A model generated the notes under the pieces. That model searched no databases, was not told where the DNA came from, and saw only the letters and a program-made list of their open reading frames with translations. Below, one piece after another: positions 7,354 through 14,307 of a DNA stretch of 16,610 nucleotides (positions within the stretch are counted from its first letter, which is position 1; each line of letters begins with the position of its first letter). The stretch is from Candidatus Poribacteria bacterium (GTDB taxonomy: Bacteria; Poribacteria; WGA-4E; PCPOR2b). The stretch spans positions 1 through 16,610 of the forward strand of contig JAPUIP010000550.1 in NCBI GenBank assembly GCA_027296925.1, written 5' to 3'. The position numbers were made by a program, and so were the translations under genes.

Positions 7354-7911
7354 GTGTTACAACAAGCATTCAAAGAATTACTTCAGTTTCTATCCACGAC
7401 CACCGGCTTCTGGACATTACTCGGAATTGGCACCGTCATTGCCCTCGGGGCGATCTATCATCAGAAGCGGCAGATCCCCGGGTTGACGGCTGAATTCCTG
7501 CCGGAAGAGACGTGGTTTATTAATCGGGATGACAACCATCGGCTCGCCATCATCGTTTCCTTGCGGCTCATTAACAAATCTGGCGGCCCGGTTCGCATCC
7601 AGAATTGCAAACTCAGCGGCTATTCCCCCAAAGATGCGCCGCCGGAACTTATCCTGGATGGGTATGACAAAACCATTGAGCTCGAATACCCAAAGCACGA
7701 TCTGTTCCGTCCGGGAGAAGAGTACATCGTCAACCCCTATACAGAACAGCAGATGTGGGTCTTCTACGAATCGAGTGCTGTAACCATGACCAACATACTC
7801 CACACCCCCATTATCCTCAAAGACGCCAATCGGAAACGGAAGTCTGTCCACGTCACTATTCCGCGCAATATGCAGCAGATCACGCTCTACCGAGAGGCGG
7901 CGATGCGGTAG
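7354..7911 (+). CDS. one-TM protein of unknown function
   Basis: Begins with GTG after a very good ribosome site (AAGGAGAT ending 5 nt before), which also argues for this strand over the longer antisense frame. The 185-aa product has a single membrane helix at about 18-35 (FWTLLGIGTVIALGAIY) followed by basic residues HQKRQ. By the positive-inside rule the C-terminal part would be cytoplasmic. Residues 45-185 look like an all-beta domain (IVSLRLINKSGGPVRIQNC, then FRPGEEYIVNPY), similar in feel to Ig-like or carbohydrate-like sandwiches. I recognise no family and no catalytic motif. It follows pcm by 64 bp and may be cotranscribed. Function unknown. Confidence 0.7.
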   Translation: MLQQAFKELLQFLSTTTGFWTLLGIGTVIALGAIYHQKRQIPGLTAEFLPEETWFINRDDNHRLAIIVSLRLINKSGGPVRIQNCKLSGYSPKDAPPELILDGYDKTIELEYPKHDLFRPGEEYIVNPYTEQQMWVFYESSAVTMTNILHTPIILKDANRKRKSVHVTIPRNMQQITLYREAAMR

Positions 7912-7918
7912 TAAGTTT

Positions 7919-7974
7919 CCGATCTGCGTTGCTGCGCGGAACTCGACAAAATTTCTGATTTTCTCACAGATCGG
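7919..7974. repeat. inverted repeat between two genes
   Basis: CCGATCTG (7919-7926) and CAGATCGG (7967-7974) are perfect 8-bp arms separated by 40 nt, lying just after the stop of the one-TM gene and before lysA. The long loop and lack of a T-run make a terminator unlikely. It might be a regulatory fold in the lysA leader. No lysine-riboswitch architecture was recognised in this 125-bp gap. Confidence 0.3.
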
Positions 7975-8036
7975 ATGATACCATTGGTAATCAATCCAAC
8001 GTCCATCAATTCGCGAAAGGAAAGAGATCAATTAAT

Positions 8037-9284
8037 ATGAGCTTTCACTTCAGAGACGGTTATCTCTACTGTGATGAATTACGGATCAAAGACATCCAGG
8101 AACAGATCCCGGAAAGCCCGTTTTACCTGTATAGTCTCAGACAGATTACCGAAAATTATAGGGCTTATGCCGCCGCCCTCGAAGGTATCGAGTCGATTAT
8201 CGGATATGCCATCAAAGCCAACAACAACCTGGCGATTCTCAAGCATTTACGTGAGCTGGGAAGCGGCGCCGTGTTGGTGAGCGGCAATGAACTGAAAATG
8301 GCTTTAGCGGCGGGGTTTGACCCCAAGCGCACGGTGCTGAATGGAAACGGCAAGACAATCAATGAACTGATCTTTGCGGCGGAGCACGGTGTGATGATCA
8401 ACATCGATAGCGAGTTCGACCTGGAACATATTCAACAAGCCGCGCGAAAGCTCGGAAAACCGGTCGGTGTGTTCATCCGCATTAATCCGGATGTAGACCC
8501 CGAGGTGCATCCCTATGTGTCGACGGGGATTAAGAACTCCAAATTTGGCATCCGAAATGAACAGCTCCACTGGTTTCTCAATCGCATTCAAGCGGATCCC
8601 CTGCTCAATCTTGTCGGCGTCCACTGCCATCTCGGATCAACCATCAAGAAGATATCGATATTCCGCGATGCCACAGCCCTGATGATGCAATTCATCGAAG
8701 TCATACGCGCGGAGGGATTCAATCTGAAGTACCTGAATATCGGTGGCGGATTGGGCATCGATTATGAAAAGAGGGGAGAAGTCTTGCCCACCCCGGCGGA
8801 CCTCATCGATTCTATCCGTGATCTATTGACCGATGAGGTGGTGCTTATCATGGAGCCGGGCAGGTCGATTATTGGAAATTCCGCTGTGTTTGTCAATCGC
8901 GTGATTGGCGAAAAAACGAACGGAAACAAGCATTTTATCGTCATTGACGGAAGCATGGCGGAGTTGATCCGGCCGAGTTTGTATGATGCGTATCAGCATA
9001 TCGATTTCATTGAGCCGATCGATGGCGAAGTGAAAACCTATGACGTTGTGGGCCCCGTCTGTGAATCGGCTGATTTTCTCGGCAAAGACCGAGTACTCCC
9101 CGCGCCTCACGAAGGCGCCGGGCTTGTGGTCTACGATGCCGGGGCGTACTGTTACGCGATGAGCTCCAATTACAACCTCAAGATGCGCCCGCCAGAGTAT
9201 CTTGTCGATGGAGATCGATTCATCCAGATTCGCCGCACGGAGACATTTGACGATTACATGCGGCTGTTTGATGGGTTAACTTAA
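8037..9284 (+). CDS. lysA: diaminopimelate decarboxylase
   Basis: This PLP enzyme decarboxylates meso-diaminopimelate to L-lysine, the last step of the DAP pathway. The 415-aa chain is the usual length. The PLP lysine is K60 in IGYAIKANNN. HCHLGST (196-202) and NIGGGLGIDYE (234-244) bind the cofactor phosphate. EPGRSII (273-279), RPSLYDAYQ (312-320), the catalytic-cysteine motif VCESADFLGKDR (C342) and DAGAYCYAMSSNYN (367-380) are the standard substrate-binding and dimer motifs. These favour DAP over the ornithine or carboxynorspermidine relatives. GGAAAGAG lies upstream, a little far from the ATG. It is the only lysine-pathway gene in the window. Confidence 0.96.
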   Translation: MSFHFRDGYLYCDELRIKDIQEQIPESPFYLYSLRQITENYRAYAAALEGIESIIGYAIKANNNLAILKHLRELGSGAVLVSGNELKMALAAGFDPKRTVLNGNGKTINELIFAAEHGVMINIDSEFDLEHIQQAARKLGKPVGVFIRINPDVDPEVHPYVSTGIKNSKFGIRNEQLHWFLNRIQADPLLNLVGVHCHLGSTIKKISIFRDATALMMQFIEVIRAEGFNLKYLNIGGGLGIDYEKRGEVLPTPADLIDSIRDLLTDEVVLIMEPGRSIIGNSAVFVNRVIGEKTNGNKHFIVIDGSMAELIRPSLYDAYQHIDFIEPIDGEVKTYDVVGPVCESADFLGKDRVLPAPHEGAGLVVYDAGAYCYAMSSNYNLKMRPPEYLVDGDRFIQIRRTETFDDYMRLFDGLT

Positions 9285-9361
9285 ACCTGAAGAAATGGGT
9301 AAATGCGTCGCGGCATGTTCATTTGTACTCAACACCGTGCTCAATTGCGTTCTTGTACAGA

Positions 9362-9404
9362 TGTCATCCTGAGTGTAGCGACTTTCGCTTCGCTCAAGAT
9401 GACA
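9362..9404. repeat. dispersed-type palindromic repeat (GTCATCCTGAG family)
   Basis: TGTCATCCTGAGTGTAGCGA (9362-9381), CTT, TCGCTTCGCTCAAGATGACA (9385-9404): two 20-nt arms that pair at 17 of 20 positions. From memory, elements beginning GTCATCCTGAGCG and ending in its complement are scattered in high numbers in genomes of several phyla, so this is probably one copy of a REP/MITE-like family. It lies in the 244-bp gap between lysA and the next gene. No T-run follows, though the stem could still shield the lysA mRNA 3' end. The rest of the gap holds an AT-rich stretch (9415-9475) with no promoter I can support. Confidence 0.65.
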
Positions 9405-9528
9405 GGCCAAAACGATAGTTTGTTTTTGAAAATTAGTTAATGTCTAATGAGGCATAGCAAAACTTATAGTCAACCTACGTATGAAAGCCATGCCGAGGCT
9501 TGGTATTGCAGGATAGGAGGCCGGTTGT

Positions 9529-10602
9529 ATGAGCATCTATTATCACGGCACGACACAGCGGAATGCGAGAAAGATTGCTCAGGTCGGTTTTCTCCCGAAG
9601 CCGCCGTCTCGGGCGGTCTGGTTCACAACGAGTCGGGCGTATGCGGCTCGACGTGCGAGACACAAGGCGAGTCGAGGACGCGATCGCCCAATCGTGCTGC
9701 GATGCGAGTTCCAGCCGCAGCAACTCACCCAACGTCTGGGGAAGGGGCGGGTTACCGGTAAAGGTAGCGTGATTGCTGTCAGGGCCGCGTTACCACCGAC
9801 GGTGCTGCGCTCGTCTCCGATGTTGGACATCCCGTCAGCGCCCGAAGACCTCGCCGCGTGGGTAAACGAACTGCTCGGGCTCAAGCCGTACAAAGGAGCG
9901 AGCCGGCGGCATCCAGGCATCGATCGGCTGGCGAATTGGGTAGTCAACCGTCTGACCGCCGCTACTGGCGGGAACCAAATCAGTAACGGCGAACTCTTGC
10001 AGAAGGCGCGTCAATGGCTGCCGGAGTTTTTCAGAGATGTTGAGATCGATCCGGAGACCCTTCGTGTCCATCGTAAGATTCAGGGCTTCGAACTTGAACC
10101 GGAGCCAGCCGTAGCAAAAATAGATCCACGGGAAGAGGAGGCGTTCGACTGCCTCGCCGCCTCGAAACCCACGCGACGCATCCGGGGGCTCAAGCTGTTA
10201 GCGGAACTTGGGGATGCGGATCTCTTCGACTGGTGCACGATGTACTTTGAAGACGAGTCTCAAGAGGTGGTTATCGCTGCTTTGCAAACGACGCTTCGGT
10301 GTGACGGCGGAGATGCGGAGGTCATTCGGCCGTTTGCTGAATCTGAAGACAAGCGGGTACGCGCCGCTGCAATTGCCGCGCTTGCCAAGCACTCAGATGA
10401 GGAAGCACCTCGCTGGTTTGAGCGAGGGCTGAAGGATCGCGAGGCTTGTGTACGCCTTCAGACAGCCACACTCCTTCCGCAGCTGAACTTGACTGAACAT
10501 CAAGATCTCTTTGAGCTCGCACTTTATGATCCCAACCCGGAGATTAAAAGGCTTGTACGAAAAATCACAGATGGCAAGGGTTTTCACGAGATGAGGTGGT
10601 AG
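9529..10602 (+). CDS. ADP-ribosyltransferase-like N-terminus fused to HEAT-like repeats
   Basis: Starts at an ATG 8 nt after AGGAGG. The first ~95 of 357 residues carry a pattern seen in ART-fold proteins (PARP/KptA/DUF3990-like): YYHGTTQRNARKIAQVGF (4-21), VWFTTSRAYAARRA (30-43), then IVLRCEF (55-61) and VIAVRAALPPTVL (81-93). In that fold H6 would be the NAD-binding histidine and the WFTT strand would hold the second motif. The acidic third residue is not obvious, so activity is uncertain. Residues ~200-345 are amphipathic helical repeats (RRIRGLKLLAELGD, RVRAAAIAALAKHSDE, CVRLQTATLLPQLN) typical of HEAT/armadillo protein-binding scaffolds. No signal peptide or membrane helix, so cytoplasmic. 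It ends 13 bp from the convergent recQ-like stop. The ART reading is inference from motif shape; the HEAT-like part is firmer. Confidence 0.72.
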   Translation: MSIYYHGTTQRNARKIAQVGFLPKPPSRAVWFTTSRAYAARRARHKASRGRDRPIVLRCEFQPQQLTQRLGKGRVTGKGSVIAVRAALPPTVLRSSPMLDIPSAPEDLAAWVNELLGLKPYKGASRRHPGIDRLANWVVNRLTAATGGNQISNGELLQKARQWLPEFFRDVEIDPETLRVHRKIQGFELEPEPAVAKIDPREEEAFDCLAASKPTRRIRGLKLLAELGDADLFDWCTMYFEDESQEVVIAALQTTLRCDGGDAEVIRPFAESEDKRVRAAAIAALAKHSDEEAPRWFERGLKDREACVRLQTATLLPQLNLTEHQDLFELALYDPNPEIKRLVRKITDGKGFHEMRW

Positions 10603-10615
10603 CGGACTGGACGCA

Positions 10616-12412
10616 TCAAGGTTGCACAAGGCGATAACTCGGATTGCACAGATCGCAATTGCCGCAACGATAGGCTTCCTCGACCGTCTCGCCGAAATAT
10701 CGCCGCACGAGTCGTCCACGACATTCATCCGCAAGCGCATAGAAGATAATCTGATCGATTTGACGATGTTTAGTACGAAGGTAGTCCTCAAACCCCATCT
10801 GATCCGCTGAAATTGAGGCGAACAGATCGCTATCCTGAAGCAATTCGATGAGCATCAGATCTTCCGCTCCCCAATATCTGAGGTACCCCTCGGTTTGCAA
10901 ATCGATTAACCCCTCCATGAGCCAATCCGGACGCAAATCCAGTTCGCGACAGAAATCCAGAACGGACACCTCCGATCTAGACCGCAACCGGTGCAGTAGC
11001 GTCCGTTGTGATGGTTCATCAATCGCCCGCCGACCTGCAAGCGAAAGTGTACGAATCGAGAGTTTCGAGGGTACATTGTACAATCGTCGCAGAAAGCCGA
11101 GCTTCTCCAGATAGCTGAGCCCGACTCGAATTTTCGATTCGTTGAAACCGCTCAACCACTCCAACTCATCTGCCGCAGTCATTCGGAATTTGCTCACCGA
11201 CGGGAAGGTTTCAATCAGCTTCAGGATCTTGAGGAGATCGCGTTTGTTGGGCGCGTTCTCCTTGACGAACCATTCATGCAACGCCCGATCCTCCGGACAA
11301 TAAAACAACACACAGTGAGCAGTTTCACCATCACGCCCGGCGCGCCCTGCCTCCTGATAATACTCTTCGAGCGTCCCCGTCATGGTCCAATGAATAACAT
11401 ATCGGATGTCGGATTTATCAATCCCCATCCCGAAGGCATTTGTCGCGACAACGAGGTCTAAGCCATCAGCGCTATCGTCAAAAAACCGATCCTGCACACG
11501 CTTGCGATCAAACTCGGTACGCCCGGCATGGTAAAAGTCGACACGATGTGCACGGGATTGCAGGTACTGTGCGATTTCTTCTGTCTCACGCCGGCGACCC
11601 GCATAAACGATCCCCTTACCCTGAAGCTGTTGCAGGTATGCGCTAAGCAGCGCGTATTTTTCGGCATCTTCGGAAACTTCGCAAACGCTGAACTTCAGGT
11701 TGGGACGCTCAATACTGCGCAAAAAGGTCTTGTCCGGTGCGACCTCCAACTGACGCAGTATGTCCTCACGGACATCAGGCGTTGCGGTTGCCGTGAAAAG
11801 GGCGATTGAACGCGGGTGCAGGGCGCGTATAGCGTCACGGAGTGCGAGATATGCCGGGCGAAAATCATGCCCCCATTGGGAGATGCAGTGGGCCTCATCG
11901 ATCACGAACAGGGAAATCGAGTGAGAATCGAGCAGGTCCACAAAGCGGCGACTGCGAAAACGCTCCGGCGCGACATAGAGCAACTTGAGTTCCCCGCGTT
12001 TTAGACGCCCTAATTCCGCACGATACTCCTCCCAACTCAGGCTGCTGTTGAGCAGCGCGACCTCGTGAATTCCTCGTCCGTGCAACCCATCTACCTGATC
12101 TTTCATTAGAGAGATCAGCGGAGAAACAATCACCGCCACTCCCGGCAGCATCAACGCCGGCAATTGATAACACAGGGATTTCCCGTAAGCCGTCGGGAAA
12201 GCAGCAAGGACATTATTGCCCTCCAGAATCGTCTCCACAACTTCGCGTTGACCCTCCCGGAAATCCGCATGACCGAAATATCTCGCGAGCGCCGCAAGTA
12301 ATTCATCCGGCGCCGCGCTGTCATCCACCGAAATCGTGGGGGATTTCGGCAAATCCCCCGGTGCGTCAAGTAACTGATCGATGTTTTGAAGAAGAGCCTG
12401 TAAGTCTTTCAT
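10616..12412 (-). CDS. RecQ-family ATP-dependent DNA helicase, unusual domain order
   Basis: A 598-aa superfamily 2 3'-5' DNA helicase for recombination and fork repair. Motifs: a Walker A variant PTAYGKSLCYQ (73-83; RecQ proteins usually have PTGxGKS, here Gly is Ala75), IDEAHCISQWGHDFRPAY (171-188), FTATATPDVRED (206-217), and motif VI QEAGRAGRDG (353-362). The four-cysteine zinc site (C564, C583, C586, C589; CGNCDLC) is normally right after the helicase core, but here it lies at the extreme C-terminus. About 170 residues with winged-helix-like segments (about 390-520) come between. There is no HRDC domain. AAGG lies 8 nt before the ATG. It is convergent with the HEAT gene. The gene name recQ is likely but withheld because of the architecture. 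Confidence 0.93.
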   Translation of the reverse strand: MKDLQALLQNIDQLLDAPGDLPKSPTISVDDSAAPDELLAALARYFGHADFREGQREVVETILEGNNVLAAFPTAYGKSLCYQLPALMLPGVAVIVSPLISLMKDQVDGLHGRGIHEVALLNSSLSWEEYRAELGRLKRGELKLLYVAPERFRSRRFVDLLDSHSISLFVIDEAHCISQWGHDFRPAYLALRDAIRALHPRSIALFTATATPDVREDILRQLEVAPDKTFLRSIERPNLKFSVCEVSEDAEKYALLSAYLQQLQGKGIVYAGRRRETEEIAQYLQSRAHRVDFYHAGRTEFDRKRVQDRFFDDSADGLDLVVATNAFGMGIDKSDIRYVIHWTMTGTLEEYYQEAGRAGRDGETAHCVLFYCPEDRALHEWFVKENAPNKRDLLKILKLIETFPSVSKFRMTAADELEWLSGFNESKIRVGLSYLEKLGFLRRLYNVPSKLSIRTLSLAGRRAIDEPSQRTLLHRLRSRSEVSVLDFCRELDLRPDWLMEGLIDLQTEGYLRYWGAEDLMLIELLQDSDLFASISADQMGFEDYLRTKHRQIDQIIFYALADECRGRLVRRYFGETVEEAYRCGNCDLCNPSYRLVQP

Positions 12413-12436
12413 AACGCGGCCTTATTTGGCAGTGTC

Positions 12437-12485
12437 GAAAACAGAAACAGGCACCGTCCGGGAAATTTTCACCGGAGATGCCTGT
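12437..12485 (-). terminator. intrinsic terminator after the glycosyltransferase gene
   Basis: Read on the minus strand: ACAGGCA (12485-12479) pairs with TGCCTGT (12453-12447), and TCCGG with CCGGA inside, with a small internal loop (3 nt against 2) and a 10-nt apical loop. TTTCTGTTTT follows directly (12446-12437). A GC-rich stem followed by a U-rich tract just past the stop at 12519 fits a rho-independent terminator, separating this gene from the helicase gene downstream. Confidence 0.7.
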
Positions 12486-12518
12486 ATGCGGGAAGCAAAA
12501 CCGTGCAATGCTTCGTTC

Positions 12519-13217
12519 TTAGTCTTTGAATCGAAAGCGGATAATATGAAACAGCGCCGCAACCCCGTCTTTCCAACTTACTTTTTTCCCTCCAGCATAA
12601 TCTCTGCCCCTGTAGGTAATCGGTATCTCAAGAATACGGCATTTCCGTTTGGCAAGCTTTGCGGTGATCTCTGGCTCAAAACCGAACCGATCAGAACGTA
12701 ACGGGATTTCACGCAAAATCGAAGTTCGTATCACTTTGTAGCAGGTTTCCATATCCGTGAGTTGCAGACCGGTAAACAGGTTCGAGATAAAGGTTAGAAA
12801 CTTATTCGCGGCATAGCTCGAAAGCAGCGCTCGCTGTTTTCCCACTGTGAAACGCGAACCGTACACCACATCCGCTTCCCCGGCTAAAATGGGTTGAATC
12901 AGCTTCGGGTAATCCTGCGGGTCATACTCCACATCCGCATCCTGAATAATCGTTACATCGCCGGTCACATGCTGAAACCCTGTCCGCAACGCCGCGCCCT
13001 TTCCCTGGTTCACCTTATGGTGAAATATACGGATGGATTTATCGCCGGACGCTTCAATTTCCTTAAGAATCCCGTGAGTCCCATCCGTTGAGTAGTCGTC
13101 TATCAGGATGATTTCCTTCTCAATCCCGACATCAACAGCTTTCACCTGTCTGAGGATTTCGTGCAGTGTGTCAATCTCATTATAGACGGGAATAACAATC
13201 GATAGCTTATGGCCCAT
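12519..13217 (-). CDS. family 2 glycosyltransferase (polyprenyl-phosphate sugar synthase-like)
   Basis: A 232-aa GT-A fold enzyme that most resembles dolichyl/polyprenyl-phosphate mannosyl- or glucosyltransferases, which charge a lipid carrier with sugar at the cytoplasmic face. Motifs: LSIVIPVYNE (5-14), ILIDDYSTDGT (37-47), NQGKGAALR (70-78), the metal-binding QDADVEYDP (92-100), VVYGSRF (117-123) and the acceptor-side MTETCYK-like sequence DMETCYKV (155-162). It ends after the catalytic domain (IRFRFKD) with no membrane helices, so it would be peripheral, as in DPM1-type enzymes. It has its own candidate promoter and a terminator, suggesting a single-gene transcript. Sugar and acceptor unknown. 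Confidence 0.9.
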   Translation of the reverse strand: MGHKLSIVIPVYNEIDTLHEILRQVKAVDVGIEKEIILIDDYSTDGTHGILKEIEASGDKSIRIFHHKVNQGKGAALRTGFQHVTGDVTIIQDADVEYDPQDYPKLIQPILAGEADVVYGSRFTVGKQRALLSSYAANKFLTFISNLFTGLQLTDMETCYKVIRTSILREIPLRSDRFGFEPEITAKLAKRKCRILEIPITYRGRDYAGGKKVSWKDGVAALFHIIRFRFKD

Positions 13218-13278
13218 GCAAAATGCCCAATCTTATCGGATCTTTCGATTCAATGGCGGACTCAACTTATATCGCAGT

Positions 13279-13307
13279 AGCATAACATATCTGCCACATC
13301 GAATCAA
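13279..13307 (-). promoter_or_regulatory. candidate sigma70-type promoter of the glycosyltransferase gene
   Basis: Read on the minus strand: TTGATT (13307-13302), a 17-nt spacer, TATGCT (13284-13279). Each box matches 4 of 6 consensus bases. It lies about 60 bp before the ATG at 13217, in the 139-bp gap after the sigma factor stop. Confidence 0.4.
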
Positions 13308-13356
13308 GTGCATTGCACAGGTCGAAACCCTCGTCCGCAGAAATCCCAAAACCGAT

Positions 13357-14004
13357 TCAGGGATTAAACGCCCACTCAAGCTTCTCATTTTTCAAATAGG
13401 GGAGCAGAAGTGTCTGAAGGCGCCGATGGGCATGGTGGAGATGCGCTTTGATCGTGCCTTCAGACCTGTCTAATCGCGCGGCGATCTCTTTCAATTGGAG
13501 CCCTTCCTGATACCGAAGATTGAAGACACGTTGCTGTCCGGGCGGGAGTTGGCGTACCGCTTGACCGATAATTTGCCCAAGCTCTCTAGTTTCCGCTTGA
13601 TCAGGCGGCAAGGGCTTTACATCGTTGAATGCATTCTCGTCATTCCCCCCCGTGGGTAAATCCTCAATGGATAAAGTTTGCTTGCGGTTCTGTTGGCGAA
13701 TGAAGTCAATACAAAGATTAATGGCAATCCGATAGAGCCAACTATAGAATGCGGACTGACGCTTGAAATGAGGCAGGGCTTGAAACGCTTTAATAAAGAC
13801 CTCTTGGGAAAGATCTCGCGCAGTTTCAGGGTTGGAGACGTATTTGTAAACCAAATTATAGACTTTTCCCTGATATTTAATGACAAGCTCATTAAAAACT
13901 TCCTGTTCACCGTTCTGGAACCGTTCGACAAGTTCCCTTTCATCCGTGAGTGAAAGGCCGTGTGTCGACCATACGGGTGCAGTATAATTTTTTGACCCAA
14001 CCAT
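13357..14004 (-). CDS. ECF (RpoE-type) RNA polymerase sigma factor
   Basis: A 215-aa group 4 sigma factor that directs RNA polymerase to a specific regulon. Region 2 spans about 24-105 with NPETARDLSQEVFIKAF (58-74) and SAFYSWLYRIAINLCIDF (84-101). An acidic, proline-rich linker follows (about 110-138). Region 4 spans about 142-200, with the helix-turn-helix LKEIAARLDRSEGTIKAHL (171-189). The start is supported by AAGGAG 9 nt upstream. About 20 N-terminal residues precede region 2. ECF genes are commonly followed by an anti-sigma gene; here the next gene is a glycosyltransferase and the 139-bp gap has no room for one. Control must come from elsewhere, perhaps from the divergent sensor kinase. 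A GGAAC box upstream hints at autoregulation. Confidence 0.95.
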   Translation of the reverse strand: MVGSKNYTAPVWSTHGLSLTDERELVERFQNGEQEVFNELVIKYQGKVYNLVYKYVSNPETARDLSQEVFIKAFQALPHFKRQSAFYSWLYRIAINLCIDFIRQQNRKQTLSIEDLPTGGNDENAFNDVKPLPPDQAETRELGQIIGQAVRQLPPGQQRVFNLRYQEGLQLKEIAARLDRSEGTIKAHLHHAHRRLQTLLLPYLKNEKLEWAFNP

Positions 14005-14051
14005 TATAGCGTTCTCCTTCTTGGGGGTGGACGATGCGTAGCAGATTGCAG

Positions 14052-14065
14052 ACCTCGTGCGAGGT
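14052..14065. promoter_or_regulatory. operator-like palindrome in the sigma factor leader
   Basis: ACCTCG (14052-14057), TG, CGAGGT (14060-14065): perfect 6-bp arms. It lies between the candidate -10 region and the sigma factor start, close to where transcription would begin, a usual repressor position. It could also be a small mRNA hairpin. Confidence 0.3.
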
Positions 14066-14077
14066 AAATGCAGTTCT

Positions 14078-14109
14078 TTTATAACACACCCACTCTCCCC
14101 AGTTGTTCC
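14078..14109 (-). promoter_or_regulatory. candidate promoter of the ECF sigma gene
   Basis: On the minus strand GGAACAACT (14109-14101) contains GGAAC, the usual -35 core of ECF promoters. At 17 nt it is followed by GTGTTA (14087-14082), and TATAAA (14083-14078) overlaps this. An ECF-type, self-driven promoter is possible; the -10 element is weak evidence. Confidence 0.3.
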
Positions 14110-14194
14110 TTTTTTTCAATGTGTTAAAAACAAAATTTGAAATGTGAAACTATAAGTGTAACGCGAAGGCAATTTGCTGATTCGATGTTTCTGC

Positions 14195-14224
14195 TTGACA
14201 TCGTGCCAAAATCTCAGCTATAGT
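14195..14224 (+). promoter_or_regulatory. sigma70-type promoter of the histidine kinase gene
   Basis: TTGACA (14195-14200, perfect), an 18-nt spacer, TATAGT (14219-14224, 5/6). It would start transcription near 14231, leaving a leader of about 77 nt before the ATG at 14308. The rest of the 303-bp divergent gap (14005-14307) is AT-rich around 14105-14160 and holds the sigma gene's upstream elements. I see no RNA gene in it. Confidence 0.65.
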
Positions 14225-14307
14225 TATGTGCTGAAATGGTAAGCGACGGGTGCTTTTCCCTGTTTACTTAAACGCAAGCATATTGCCACTGATTCCCACA
14301 AATCTCT

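Noticed and set aside
7417..8031. A 204-codon frame on the minus strand, longer than the plus-strand gene it overlaps
   Set aside because: The plus-strand frame has an excellent ribosome site, a sensible membrane helix and protein-like composition; the antisense frame has only a weak site and no recognisable features.
7912..8036. Lysine riboswitch upstream of lysA
   Set aside because: The gap is short (125 bp) and I could not identify the multi-helix L-box pattern or its conserved junction.
9362..9404. Intrinsic terminator for lysA
   Set aside because: The stem is strong but has no following T-run in either direction and lies about 80 bp past the stop; its sequence fits a dispersed repeat better.
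13218..13356. Anti-sigma factor gene after the ECF sigma gene
   Set aside because: Only 139 bp, with no frame or zinc-binding His/Cys motif; instead it holds a promoter-like sequence.
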